The notes under the pieces were generated by a model. The model made no database searches. It had not been told where the DNA came from and saw nothing but the letters and a program-made list of their open reading frames with translations. Source: an uncultured Lachnospiraceae bacterium (GTDB taxonomy: Bacteria > Bacillota > Clostridia > Lachnospirales > Lachnospiraceae). From it: DNA of 64,000 nucleotides. Position 1 is the first letter of the stretch. Each line of letters starts with the position of its first letter. Location: assembly GCA_910584845.1 (NCBI GenBank), contig CAJUDH010000005.1, positions 62,001 through 126,000 of the forward strand. Direction: 5' to 3'. Of this stretch, positions 44,484 through 53,479 are shown piece by piece. The position numbers were made by a program, and so were the translations under genes.

Positions 44484-46214
44484 TCATAGGCTCTTTTTTG
44501 CCTTAAAGATATACTGGTATACCAGAAATGTCTCCTTCGTAGGCATCCCCAATACCCTCTGCAGGCCATCCAGAAGATGGTCCTCCTGCTCGTTTGGCTC
44601 CCCTGCTTTTGTGCCGTCTAACTGTTCGACCTCATACCCGCTGCGGGCCATCAGCCTTTGGACCTCCACCCCGGTATACATTTTCACATGGGCTTTATCT
44701 AGTATGCCAGCATTGCTATATGGGAACATGTCCCACTTCAACAAGGGCAGGATCACCGAATAATGCTTCAGGTTTGACAGGCTGGCAATGATATGCCCTT
44801 CCTTTTTTAGGTGCCTGCCAAGCCGCTTTAGGACATTTTCCGGCTCCATCCAATGTTCCAGGGCATCCCCCACTATAATATAATCAAAATATTCTTCCTC
44901 CCAGGGGAAATCCATGTTTTCCACATCGCCGCACAGGGCTTGCCCCATATGGGAAGCCAGCTCTGCCGCTTTTGGAACGGGTTCTGTCCCATAAACCTTT
45001 GCATTGGGGTAGATCCCTTTGAGATACCCCATGGAAGCGCCGCAGCCGCAGCCCACATCCAGGATATGCATGGCGCGCCCCGACGGCTCCTGGATCCATT
45101 TTACCAGATCCTCCCGGGGATGGAGATAATAGTCTACGTCGAACCCCCATTTCTTATTTATTTGGTTACGGTTCCTGCTGGCAGCCGCATAATAGCCTTC
45201 CCTGTCTTTGTCAAACGTTTTGCTCCCAAAATGCAGGATAAAACTATTTTTACAAAGGACATTCTGGTATCCGGCTTTCAAAATCCGAAGCCCCAAATCC
45301 ACGTCCTCGTTATTCCCCGGGAAAAAAACTTCATCCAGCAGCCCTACCTGGTCCATTACCGTGCGCTTGACCAAAAGGGCGAAACCCACCAAAAACAGCC
45401 GGTTTTCGTATGGGTGCTCCATAGGCACATTGGTGCGTTCTCCAAATTGAATCATATCCGGCACATTGTCAATCCCGCTTACCGCCACCTGCCCGCCTGC
45501 ACAATTGGATACACTTCCGGCCGCGCCGTTCTTTTCCCGGCCATACAGGCCCATCCGGAGCCAGAACAGGGCATTTTCAGGCAGCATCGTGTCATTGTTC
45601 AGCAAAAAAATATCCGACTTTTGGGAACTTGCCTTTATCCCCTGGTTACATCCCCCGGGAAACCCCCTATTTATCGTATTCTCTATCAGGATAACATCCG
45701 CCTGCCCCCGCAGCCACTCCACGCTTCCGTCTTTGGAGCCGTTGTCCACTACGACGATCTCCCGTGCGCATTCCGGTGTTGTTTTCCGGATACTCTCAAT
45801 ACAAGCTTTTGTATACTCCAGCAGGTCATAGGAAAGGATGACTATGGACACCTTTTCTACGGAAACTTTGTATTGCCCTTTGAACTGGTTTAACATTTCT
45901 GCAATGGCCCGTTTATCCTCATCGTCGTCACAATGGAACCATGCGTTTTCATAGCAAAGGTAAGACTGGTCCTGGTTTTCTGCCAAATAGTAGTTGCCCA
46001 GCATGATATAAAGCTCATAATTCCTGCAATTGTACAAAAGCCCTTTCTGTATCGCCTTCCACATCCCCTCCCGGTCCCCATAGTATTCCCCCATAATCGC
46101 TGCGTCCAGCACGGCGGCTGTATCGTCATACCCCTTGGCCTTTATCAATTCCTCCAAAAGGGCTTGTGCCTTTTCATAATCCCCAATGCTTATCAAATCT
46201 GCTATTTCCTTCAT
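44484..46214 (-). CDS. GT2 glycosyltransferase fused to C-terminal class I methyltransferase
   Basis: 576 aa. The first 115 residues are TPR-like helices (AQALLEELIKAKGYDDT). GT2 domain from about 118: VSIVILSYDLLEYTKACI, VVVDNGSKDGS, NRGFPGGCNQGI, and LLNNDTMLPENALF. Methyltransferase from about 380: ILDVGCGCGASMGYLKG as an intact motif I, VGDALEHWMEPENVLKRL. ATG 46214 has AAAGGG 7 nt upstream and aligns with the start of the paralogue at 46242-47960. Predicted to add a sugar and methylate it or an acceptor group. Both active sites look complete, in contrast to the paralogue. Confidence 0.88.
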   Translation of the reverse strand: MKEIADLISIGDYEKAQALLEELIKAKGYDDTAAVLDAAIMGEYYGDREGMWKAIQKGLLYNCRNYELYIMLGNYYLAENQDQSYLCYENAWFHCDDDEDKRAIAEMLNQFKGQYKVSVEKVSIVILSYDLLEYTKACIESIRKTTPECAREIVVVDNGSKDGSVEWLRGQADVILIENTINRGFPGGCNQGIKASSQKSDIFLLNNDTMLPENALFWLRMGLYGREKNGAAGSVSNCAGGQVAVSGIDNVPDMIQFGERTNVPMEHPYENRLFLVGFALLVKRTVMDQVGLLDEVFFPGNNEDVDLGLRILKAGYQNVLCKNSFILHFGSKTFDKDREGYYAAASRNRNQINKKWGFDVDYYLHPREDLVKWIQEPSGRAMHILDVGCGCGASMGYLKGIYPNAKVYGTEPVPKAAELASHMGQALCGDVENMDFPWEEEYFDYIIVGDALEHWMEPENVLKRLGRHLKKEGHIIASLSNLKHYSVILPLLKWDMFPYSNAGILDKAHVKMYTGVEVQRLMARSGYEVEQLDGTKAGEPNEQEDHLLDGLQRVLGMPTKETFLVYQYIFKAKKSL

Positions 46215-46241
46215 ATACGGCCCTTTTCCCATGCCTCCCCC

Positions 46242-47960
46242 TTACTTTACCGCCTTTAAAACATACTGAAACGCAAGGAAAGATTCTTTTGGCGGCCCGT
46301 CTAAAAAGCCTGCCAGGATATCCAGCATCTGCTCCTCCTGTTCCGTCGGCGTGCCATTTGTATGGTAACCCAGGGTTTCTATTTCATATCCGCTGCTTTG
46401 GACCAAATTTTGTATCTCCGTCCCCGTATACATCTTTACATGGGTACGGTCCAAAATACCCGAATCCATATAGGGGAATACATCCCACCGTAACAGCGGG
46501 AGCAGCACAGAATAATGCTTCATGTTCGGCATGCTGACAATGATATGGCCGCCTTCCTTCAGATAGTTCCTTATCCTTATTAGCACCTCTTTAGGATCCA
46601 TAAGGTGCTCCAGCACATCCCCCATAATGATATAGTCAAAATACCCCTCTTCCCATGGATAATCCATATTTTCAATATTACCGCAAACCACCTCCCCCAT
46701 ATGCTTTGCTATCCTTGCCACTTCCGGGATCAGCTCCACCCCATACATCCGGGTATGGGGATACATCCCTTTGATATAACCCATCATAGCCCCGCAGCCG
46801 CAGCCAATTTCCAGGATACATAACGGTTTTTCCTTAGGTTCGGTAATCAGCTCCGGAAGGTCCTGGCGTATCCCCAGATAATATTCCGTGTTAAACCCCC
46901 ACTTTTTGTTTAGCCCGCCACGGTCTGCACGCAGGATCCATCCATATCCCATATACTTTCCGGAAGCCGTATTTTTTCCTAACCGGATGACAAAGCTATT
47001 TTTACAAAGGATATTGCGAAATCCTGCGGTCAAAACCCTTAGGCCATAATCTTCATATTTCAGCTCACCCAATGACGGGTCCAACGGCCCGGCCTGATCC
47101 CATACACAACGTTTTATCAGCAGGGCGGCGCCCGAAAAAAAGAGCCTTTCCTCATAGGGGTATTTCTGTGGTATATTGGCCTGTTCTCCAAATGCCAGCA
47201 AATCCTGCGCATCGGCTGCTCCATCTGCCATTTGCTGGTTTTCCCTTACATTCAGCACACTCCCCGCCATGCCATATTCTGCCTTTTCATACAGCCCCAT
47301 CCTTAGCCAGAACAATGCATTTTCAGTCAATAAAACATCTCCGTCCATCAGGAAAAGGTCCATCCCTTCAAAATCTGGCTGTCGGCCCCCGGCGCCTTGA
47401 CACGGCCCGTTTTCTGTCCCTTCTTCCAGAACGGTTACGTCTTCTTGGCTGTTTAGCCATTCCAGGCTTTCTTTGTCCGACCCGCCCCCTGCCGCCGCCA
47501 CGATTGCCCGTGCACATTCCGGCGTCGTCATGCGGATGCTTTCCACACACAGTTTCGTATGTTTCAGGGAAAGGTCCGGGCGGATTACAACCACGGTTTT
47601 TGCCATATCTGCCCCATATCCTTCTTGTACTTGGAGCAGCAATGCTTGAATCACTGCCTGGTCCTTGGGGTCCTTACAGTAAAACAATGCGTTTTCATAG
47701 CAAAGGCAGGCCTGAAGGGGGTTTTTCTGAAGATAATACTCCCCCAATACCACATATAATTCATAATTTCTGCAATTGTACATCAGCCCTTTTCTTGCCG
47801 CTTCCCAAACCCGCGGCCAGTCGCCGTAATAATTTCCGATGGCGGCGTCCAAAATAGCAGCCGTATCATCATATTGTGCAGGCCCTGCTAGATAGCCTTG
47901 CAACAGGCTGTCTGCCAATTTATAATCTCCTGCTGCTATTGCATCCTGTATCTGCTTCAT
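46242..47960 (-). CDS. Paralogue of the GT2-methyltransferase with a degenerate GT2 domain
   Basis: 572 aa from ATG 47960 (AGGAG 8 nt upstream). It aligns end to end with the next gene. The methyltransferase half is intact (ILEIGCGCGAMMGYIKG, GDVLEHLMDPKEVL). In the GT2 half the paralogue's VVDNGSKDGS reads VAAAGGGSDKES, and LLNNDT reads LMDGDV; the NRGFPGGCNQ segment is also lost. The aspartates needed to bind the nucleotide sugar are therefore missing or displaced. The frame is open, so this is not a simple pseudogene. Inferred: a methyltransferase with a non-catalytic GT-like scaffold, possibly a partner of the active copy. Confidence 0.85.
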   Translation of the reverse strand: MKQIQDAIAAGDYKLADSLLQGYLAGPAQYDDTAAILDAAIGNYYGDWPRVWEAARKGLMYNCRNYELYVVLGEYYLQKNPLQACLCYENALFYCKDPKDQAVIQALLLQVQEGYGADMAKTVVVIRPDLSLKHTKLCVESIRMTTPECARAIVAAAGGGSDKESLEWLNSQEDVTVLEEGTENGPCQGAGGRQPDFEGMDLFLMDGDVLLTENALFWLRMGLYEKAEYGMAGSVLNVRENQQMADGAADAQDLLAFGEQANIPQKYPYEERLFFSGAALLIKRCVWDQAGPLDPSLGELKYEDYGLRVLTAGFRNILCKNSFVIRLGKNTASGKYMGYGWILRADRGGLNKKWGFNTEYYLGIRQDLPELITEPKEKPLCILEIGCGCGAMMGYIKGMYPHTRMYGVELIPEVARIAKHMGEVVCGNIENMDYPWEEGYFDYIIMGDVLEHLMDPKEVLIRIRNYLKEGGHIIVSMPNMKHYSVLLPLLRWDVFPYMDSGILDRTHVKMYTGTEIQNLVQSSGYEIETLGYHTNGTPTEQEEQMLDILAGFLDGPPKESFLAFQYVLKAVK

Positions 47961-47974
47961 CCTCATATCTCCTG

Positions 47975-49129
47975 TTACCATATTTTTCCCATATCGTCCG
48001 GTTCACAGCCCTTTTTATCCGCCTGGTACCCGTTCAAAATGCCGTATACCTTCTCTTTTTCCCTTATAAATCGTTCACATAGGTATTCAATTGCATACTC
48101 CGAATAATTGCTCCAGATCCACTCTGCCAAATCCGGATCCTTTGCGCCGTATTCCAGCCTCTTTAATTTATACTTTAATGACCGGAGCTTCTTGATCAAT
48201 TGGGCCAGCGGCATCCCCGGCTCCCAAAAACGCTTATGGCAGGAATTGGTTTCTTCCAAAAAGTCAATATGGACAATAGCTTCATACTCTTTTAGGTACA
48301 CCAGGTTTTTCAGCCCGGACGGGTTTTCGAATAATATCCTTAAACTAGCCCTGTCTCCGGACTCTATTAATGTTTCCATCCCTTCCCGCATATCTTCGAC
48401 GGCCTGGGCATACCCTATCCCTTTTTCATAAGTAAATGCGTTGGCTTCCTTGTTATCAAAGGAAATTTCATCGGATCCGAAATATTCTTCCAAAAACACC
48501 TTGTAGTAATCGAAATATTTTAATAATTTTGGATAATGGCAGTCATGATGACACCAGGCCTCTTTTTGAAAGGGGACCACAATTTTATATCCGCCTTTGA
48601 TAAATTCCATACATTGCGATGCATCATAAAGGTCCCATCCGTCAAAAAGGTCTTCCCTCCACAAAATATCATGCTGTGTCGCCATTAACAGGCCGTCCAC
48701 CGCTAACACTTCGGCATAGCTTTCTCCTTCTGAAGGGACCGGAAAGCCCCACAGCCCTTTTGTGTCGTCCGTTACCTTGCCCGTATCCCACGTCATAAAT
48801 GTGATTGCCTGCATCTTCCGGTTCCGCTTCCCGATCATCCCCAGTATCCCAATCTGCCCGCTGCACTGGAATACCTTCAGCATATCCGGTATAAAATCGC
48901 GGTTTTTTATGAAAACATCCTGATGCAGATATACCTTATATTTTGCTTGGGAACTTTTCATTCCGGCATTATAGCCTGCAGCCATGGACGGGGCTTCCCG
49001 TATACTAATGATATCGGCCTCATATCCTTCTGGTATATGCAGCCGGTTCAGGTAATACTGGCATTCGGCATATTCTTCTTCATCATTTACACAAGTAATA
49101 AAAGCAACCTGATTTTTTCCTGTCTCCAT
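47975..49129 (-). CDS. StrF-like glycosyltransferase-related protein
   Basis: 384 aa from ATG 49129 (AAGGGG 6 nt upstream). The first 210 residues match the StrF/glycosyltransferase-like family: VAFITCVNDEEEYAEC, APSMAAGYNAGM, KVYLHQDVFIKNRDF and LGMIGKRN. The HQDV stretch takes the place of the usual DxD and is typical of this family. The C-terminal 150 residues are helical and unassigned. It lies 14 nt upstream of the degenerate GT2-methyltransferase gene. Reaction uncertain; a sugar transferase is the best guess. Confidence 0.75.
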   Translation of the reverse strand: METGKNQVAFITCVNDEEEYAECQYYLNRLHIPEGYEADIISIREAPSMAAGYNAGMKSSQAKYKVYLHQDVFIKNRDFIPDMLKVFQCSGQIGILGMIGKRNRKMQAITFMTWDTGKVTDDTKGLWGFPVPSEGESYAEVLAVDGLLMATQHDILWREDLFDGWDLYDASQCMEFIKGGYKIVVPFQKEAWCHHDCHYPKLLKYFDYYKVFLEEYFGSDEISFDNKEANAFTYEKGIGYAQAVEDMREGMETLIESGDRASLRILFENPSGLKNLVYLKEYEAIVHIDFLEETNSCHKRFWEPGMPLAQLIKKLRSLKYKLKRLEYGAKDPDLAEWIWSNYSEYAIEYLCERFIREKEKVYGILNGYQADKKGCEPDDMGKIW

Positions 49130-49200
49130 AAAATTCCCCTTTTTCATGTATTGAAGCTTTCCCGGCTGTTATCCGGCCAAACAGCCAGACACCACCCGCC

Positions 49201-50196
49201 TTAATATCCAATCAAATTTAAAACTTTATCCGTAAGGAACAGATATTCCAGCCACAAAAAATAATACTCAACCTGCAAAGGCTTTAGTTCCGTAAGCTCC
49301 CTTAAAGTACCGCCGCCCCTTTGAAAGCGCTCCGGAAAAACCGGATAACTGGCCTTCCAAGGCTTAAACGGGACTCCTGCGAAATGGAGGATTGCCGGCT
49401 GGTACCCCGGCTTTTGGTTTATGAAATCATAACATCCGATACAGAAATTATAGGGGTTATAAAACACATCATAAATCTGCGGATAGGCAAAGTATTTCAA
49501 CTTCCCAATAAACGCCGCCGAAAGAAGGCCCTGGTCGCCAAAATAGGCCGCGCCTTCTGCCCCTGCAGCCCCTTTCCTCCTGCAAAGCTGGTCCGTAAGG
49601 GTATGGTAATAGGAAATATCAATATTTTCTTCCCGCATCTTTTTTACATTGATCATATAAGAACCGGAATTAAACAGCCCTTCCAGAATGCCGTCCAAAT
49701 AATCTTCCCGGCTTATGAAATCCTCCCGGGAAAACAGCTCTGGCAGCCCGTTTTCCAGTTTATACTTCTGTCCGGTCACAATAAGGAAATTGCCTTCAAA
49801 ATCACAAGTATAATAAGGGGCAATATCCCCGACCACCAACGTGTCCCCGGCGTCCAGGTACAAAACGCGGTCAACGGTATCCGGTAGCAGCTGATGGGCG
49901 CAAAGGGGGTAATAAGTCTCCCGGTACCATCTGCCTGCCTGTACCAGGGGGTCATAGGCTGTTGGGTCCGGCACCCGGACCTCATGGAAGGAGAGGTTTC
50001 CATATCCGTTGCACAGGGAAGCCAGCAATTTGATATTTTCCGGGCTTACCTGGCTGTGAAGAAAATAGAAATCAATCAAATCTTGTTTCAAATTTTTTGC
50101 CATAGCTGTAAGGGACACAGCCATTTGGGGGATAAGCGTGTTGTCGGAAGACGTAACAATGTTGTACCGGCGCTGCCCTGCCTGTGAAAAGTCCAT
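49201..50196 (-). CDS. GT8 family glycosyltransferase
   Basis: 331 aa. Opens with YNIVTSSDNTLIPQMAVSL, a GT8 N-terminus. The metal-binding motif is VLYLDAGDTLVVGDI with Asp115 and Asp118, the usual LDADxxV with one Gly substitution. LFNSGSYMINVKKMRE and a C-terminal ILHFAG-x2-KPW metal-site motif follow. Known members are retaining galactosyl- or glucosyltransferases using UDP-sugars. GGAGG is 6 nt before the ATG. Confidence 0.9.
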   Translation of the reverse strand: MDFSQAGQRRYNIVTSSDNTLIPQMAVSLTAMAKNLKQDLIDFYFLHSQVSPENIKLLASLCNGYGNLSFHEVRVPDPTAYDPLVQAGRWYRETYYPLCAHQLLPDTVDRVLYLDAGDTLVVGDIAPYYTCDFEGNFLIVTGQKYKLENGLPELFSREDFISREDYLDGILEGLFNSGSYMINVKKMREENIDISYYHTLTDQLCRRKGAAGAEGAAYFGDQGLLSAAFIGKLKYFAYPQIYDVFYNPYNFCIGCYDFINQKPGYQPAILHFAGVPFKPWKASYPVFPERFQRGGGTLRELTELKPLQVEYYFLWLEYLFLTDKVLNLIGY

Positions 50197-50289
50197 AAGC
50201 CACCTCCAAAAGCCTGATATTTTAACAAGTTATCAAATTTCGATGTCAGAAGATAAAGCCCGGGCGAGGGCAGTTGCCTGTCCTGCCCT

Positions 50290-51221
50290 TTATTCAAATG
50301 TCATAGTGAAACATTCCGGCAAAGCTTTCCCCTGGCCTATAAAATAGCCCCGTAACATTTCTATCTGTTTTTTAATGCCGTCCGCATGGGCATAGCCCTT
50401 AACCGGCGTCATATAATTGTCCCCATAAGTCAGCCTGCAAATGCGGTCATAGTCCTCTAAAACGGGGATCACCCTATCCTCAAACGGCAATTCCCGGACC
50501 TTGTCAAAGCATGGCTTGGGGATATGGTAATAGCCCCCCTCACACAATTCCGGCAGCATCGTCACTTCCTTGCATTTTACGTCCCAGTACATAGCAGAAA
50601 TCTTATCGGAAAGAAAAAGCAACTGGCTTTTTACGGAATCCCCCTTATCAAAAGGAAAACCCATAAGGCTTTCCAGCTGCCGAAGCTGTATCCACTTCTC
50701 TTCCTGCCACCGGGCGTCGCCTCCAAAAAGGTCCCAATGCACATACAGGTTGCTTGCCGCCCGGAATAAATTTACCCACAATTCTTCGTCTGCTTTGCTT
50801 TCAGGGACAGAATCCAGGCAGAATATATCTATGCCTATGATAAACGGGCAGCCATGGTACCGGTCCAGAAATTCCTGGTCCAGGCGGATCACATCTGTGT
50901 CCACAATAGTAAGCATTACAGGGGTTTTTTCAGCATTTTCCATCCGTTTGGCGACTCTTTTGGATAAAAATATTGAAACCTCTCATAATCTTCCCTCAGC
51001 ATTGCCAAGTCAATATCGTCGTCCCAGGGGATAAAACCTTGATGGCGCACCGCCCCCAGTAATGTCCCGTACCAGCCGTAATACCGGATATGGTGGCGCC
51101 TGCAGATAACGTCAACCTCCTGTAAAATATCCATTTGCACCGCCCATCTGCGTTTCATCAGCGGCTGGACATAAAAACCTTCACGTTCCTCCCCCAAAAC
51201 CTCTTCCAATTGGATCTCCAT
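50290..51221 (-). pseudogene. LicD family phosphotransferase (copy 3), interrupted by a frameshift
   Basis: Two overlapping frames together make one LicD protein of about 310 aa. The N-terminal part (51221 to 50916) has GTLLGAVRHQGFIPWDDDID and ends NGWKMLKKPL. The C-terminal part continues in another frame with TPVMLTIVDTDV and IIGIDIFCLDSVP. The break is at a run of six A on the coding strand (about 50925-50930); one extra A restores a continuous reading NGWKMLKKTPVML. The start ATG 51221 has AGGGGAG 9 nt upstream. Could be a true inactivation, on/off phase variation at the A-run, transcriptional slippage, or a sequencing error. No early decay elsewhere in the gene, which suggests a recent or reversible change. 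Confidence 0.82.
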
Positions 51222-51244
51222 TTTTTTTGGCTCCCCTCTGCCGG

Positions 51245-52297
51245 TTAAAAAAGCTTCCCTATGGACCCTGCCAGCAGCCGGTTTGCCTCCTTTACGCTCT
51301 CCTCGCTGGCCGGCATATCCAATAATGCCAAAAGCATACCGTTCCAGGCACGCGTAAGCGGGACCTGCTCCTGATCCAGATAAGGGTTGCGCCGGATGTT
51401 TGGGGCCCTCATCCTTATGGCCTGCGCCACCATGTTCCATTCCTCCAGGTCCATAGCACATCCGGCCTGATATAACATCTGAAGGCTGGTCCCAAATCCC
51501 AATTCAAAAAACAGGTATTCCAGTTCTTTGGGAAACCGGGCCAGCAGGCCCCTGTTTTCCAGGTCCTCCATAAGCAGGATCCACCCCTTTAGGTTATCCC
51601 ACTTCTTTTTTTCCCAATCCCCCCTCATGGTGCTTCCCGGCGACATATAATAGACATAAAGCTGTTCGTCCAGGAAATAGAACCGTTCTGCATACAGCCT
51701 TGCGGGTACGGTAAAGGAAAATTCTTCTATAAATAAATGTTCCACAAATGCAATCTGGCGCCCCCGGACCAAAGACAGCCGGAACAGTTTATTTTGGGAA
51801 CTATAGGAATCGTTTCCCATTTCAAACAAAAACCGCTTCTTTTTGTCTTCCGTATCCAGTTCTGCAAAAAAATCCTGGCCCCCTTTTTTCAGGAAGGCGC
51901 AGGCCTCATGCCGGTCCACCGTCTGCCTGCCAAAGCCGACAATATCCGCATCATATTTTCTGGCGGCATTGTAACTGTGTTCCAATGTTTCTTCCAGGAT
52001 CCAGTCGTCGGCGTCACAAAAAAGAAGGTATTCCCCGCTTGCATAAGAAACGCCCGCGTTTCTTGCCCCGCCCTGGCGCAGGTTTTGCTCCAGGAACACG
52101 GCTATAACCGTATCCGGAAAGCGTTGTTCATATCCTAAAATACAATTTCGCGTTTCCCCGCCGTCCGTCGAGGCGTCATCTACCAGAATAATCTCCATAT
52201 CCTCCAGGCCTATGGTCTGGCGCAGAAGATATCCAACACATTTGTCCAGATATTTTGCCGCGTTATAGCATGGCACAACAACGCTGACTTTTTTCAC
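51245..52297 (-). CDS. GT2 glycosyltransferase
   Basis: 350 aa. Features: VSVVVPCYNAAKYLDKCV, ILVDDASTDGG, RQGGARNAGVSYASG, and FCDADDWILEE. The C-terminal 130 residues are helical. Closely resembles the GT2 half of the 759-aa protein at 53476-55755, including a TIG-x2-(D/N)MEI-like stretch after the first motif, so the two probably share ancestry. 23 nt upstream of the frameshifted licD. Confidence 0.88.
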   Translation of the reverse strand: MKKVSVVVPCYNAAKYLDKCVGYLLRQTIGLEDMEIILVDDASTDGGETRNCILGYEQRFPDTVIAVFLEQNLRQGGARNAGVSYASGEYLLFCDADDWILEETLEHSYNAARKYDADIVGFGRQTVDRHEACAFLKKGGQDFFAELDTEDKKKRFLFEMGNDSYSSQNKLFRLSLVRGRQIAFVEHLFIEEFSFTVPARLYAERFYFLDEQLYVYYMSPGSTMRGDWEKKKWDNLKGWILLMEDLENRGLLARFPKELEYLFFELGFGTSLQMLYQAGCAMDLEEWNMVAQAIRMRAPNIRRNPYLDQEQVPLTRAWNGMLLALLDMPASEESVKEANRLLAGSIGKLF

Positions 52298-52321
52298 TTT
52301 CGTCTCCTCCTTTTATCCCGG

Positions 52322-53479
52322 TCAGCAGGTTTCCCGGCCAAACATCTCCTTTACACGGTGCCGGTAAGTATGCCTGGCTGCAACCTTGTCATGGCCATTC
52401 CTGGCAATGGCCTTCCGCTCTTCTTCATGTTTCAGATAATATCCCACCTTGTCCACCAGGTCCGTTTTGTTTTGATAGTACACAAAATCCTCCCCCGGTA
52501 TAAAAAGGTCCAAAAAACCATTCTGAAAATTACTAAGCAGGAAGCCTCCGGCCCCCAAAATATCAAAAGCCCGCAGCGGGACCCCGTTTTTGATGCTCCG
52601 CAAAGTCATATTCAGGTTCACTTTGCTTTTTTTAAACACAGCCGGCGCCTCCTTGTAATATTCCACCGCGCCGTGGTTCGAAACATTGGGCATGGAAAAA
52701 TCCCGGATATAAGTAAACAAATCCACCGGATGCTTTTTCGCAACCGCCTCCAGCAGATCTATACGCTCGATTGACGTAACCCTGCGGTTAATCACATACT
52801 GCGCATACAGGTATTCCCTTGTGGCCCGGTTCCCCGGCTCAACGCCAAAAGGGTGCGCCCGGTACAAATCGCCGATCACAGGCGACAGGGACTTTTCGAT
52901 CAGGTCATAGCCCTGGATCTGCATCTGCACCGCCATTAGCGCGTGGAGGTACCCTTTGGAATACTCTGTGAGCGCGTCAAACATCTGGTCAAAAAAGTTA
53001 AGCTGCTCGATATAAAGGGAGCCCACAAAAGAAACCTCATACTCATAGGGCAAGCCCCCCTGGCCCATGGCGTCCAGACGCCCTACATTAACGGCCAACG
53101 GCATGTAATGTAGGGTAGAAATGCCGCAGCCCCGGAATTCCCGGCACAATTCTTTATCAAACACATAAATCCTGTTACAATCATTGGCCGCCGTATGGGA
53201 ATACAAAAAAACACAAGGGTCGTCAAACACCCAGGAGATATACCGGATATTTTCTTTGGCACAAACGCTGGAAATTACGGGGAAAAAATTAAAGGAAAAA
53301 ACCACGTCCGGCGTTTCTTTATGCAAAGCAGCCGTTAACCCTTCTTCCACCTCCCGGTTATGAACCACATCCTGGTTTTTGGAAAAAGGGAACCGGACCA
53401 CTTTGTGCCCCTCTGCCTGAAACGCTTCTTCTATATCTGCTGACCCCAGCACGCTCCACTGGATATGCAATATCTTCAC
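52322..53479 (-). CDS. DUF3880/CgeB-like glycosyltransferase (paralogue 1)
   Basis: 385 aa. The GTG start at 53479 overlaps the upstream stop as GTGA, has GGGGGG 9 nt upstream and gives the same length as the paralogues. N-terminal DUF3880-type half: VKILHIQWSVLGSADIEEAF, PDVVFSFNFFPVIS, YVFDKELCREF. C-terminal GT-B donor half: RAFDILGAGGFLLSN, FIPGEDFVYYQNK, and a HTYRHRVKEM ending. Family known from spore maturation and glycan loci; substrate unknown. One of five tandem copies plus one fused relative between 52322 and 60447. Confidence 0.85.
   Translation of the reverse strand: MKILHIQWSVLGSADIEEAFQAEGHKVVRFPFSKNQDVVHNREVEEGLTAALHKETPDVVFSFNFFPVISSVCAKENIRYISWVFDDPCVFLYSHTAANDCNRIYVFDKELCREFRGCGISTLHYMPLAVNVGRLDAMGQGGLPYEYEVSFVGSLYIEQLNFFDQMFDALTEYSKGYLHALMAVQMQIQGYDLIEKSLSPVIGDLYRAHPFGVEPGNRATREYLYAQYVINRRVTSIERIDLLEAVAKKHPVDLFTYIRDFSMPNVSNHGAVEYYKEAPAVFKKSKVNLNMTLRSIKNGVPLRAFDILGAGGFLLSNFQNGFLDLFIPGEDFVYYQNKTDLVDKVGYYLKHEEERKAIARNGHDKVAARHTYRHRVKEMFGRETC

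Noticed and set aside
44853..45893. A 346-codon plus-strand open frame
   Set aside because: It is antisense to the GT2-methyltransferase gene, which has clear motifs; no ribosome binding site or recognisable domain. A shadow frame.
47072..47857. A 261-codon plus-strand open frame
   Set aside because: Antisense to the degenerate GT2-methyltransferase paralogue; proline- and arginine-rich composition typical of a shadow frame.
50905..50945. Programmed -1 frameshifting in the third licD
   Set aside because: The in-frame codons at the run are AAA AAA preceded by G, so the site is not a canonical X XXY YYZ heptamer, and I see no obvious stimulatory stem-loop just after it. Indel or phase variation is simpler.
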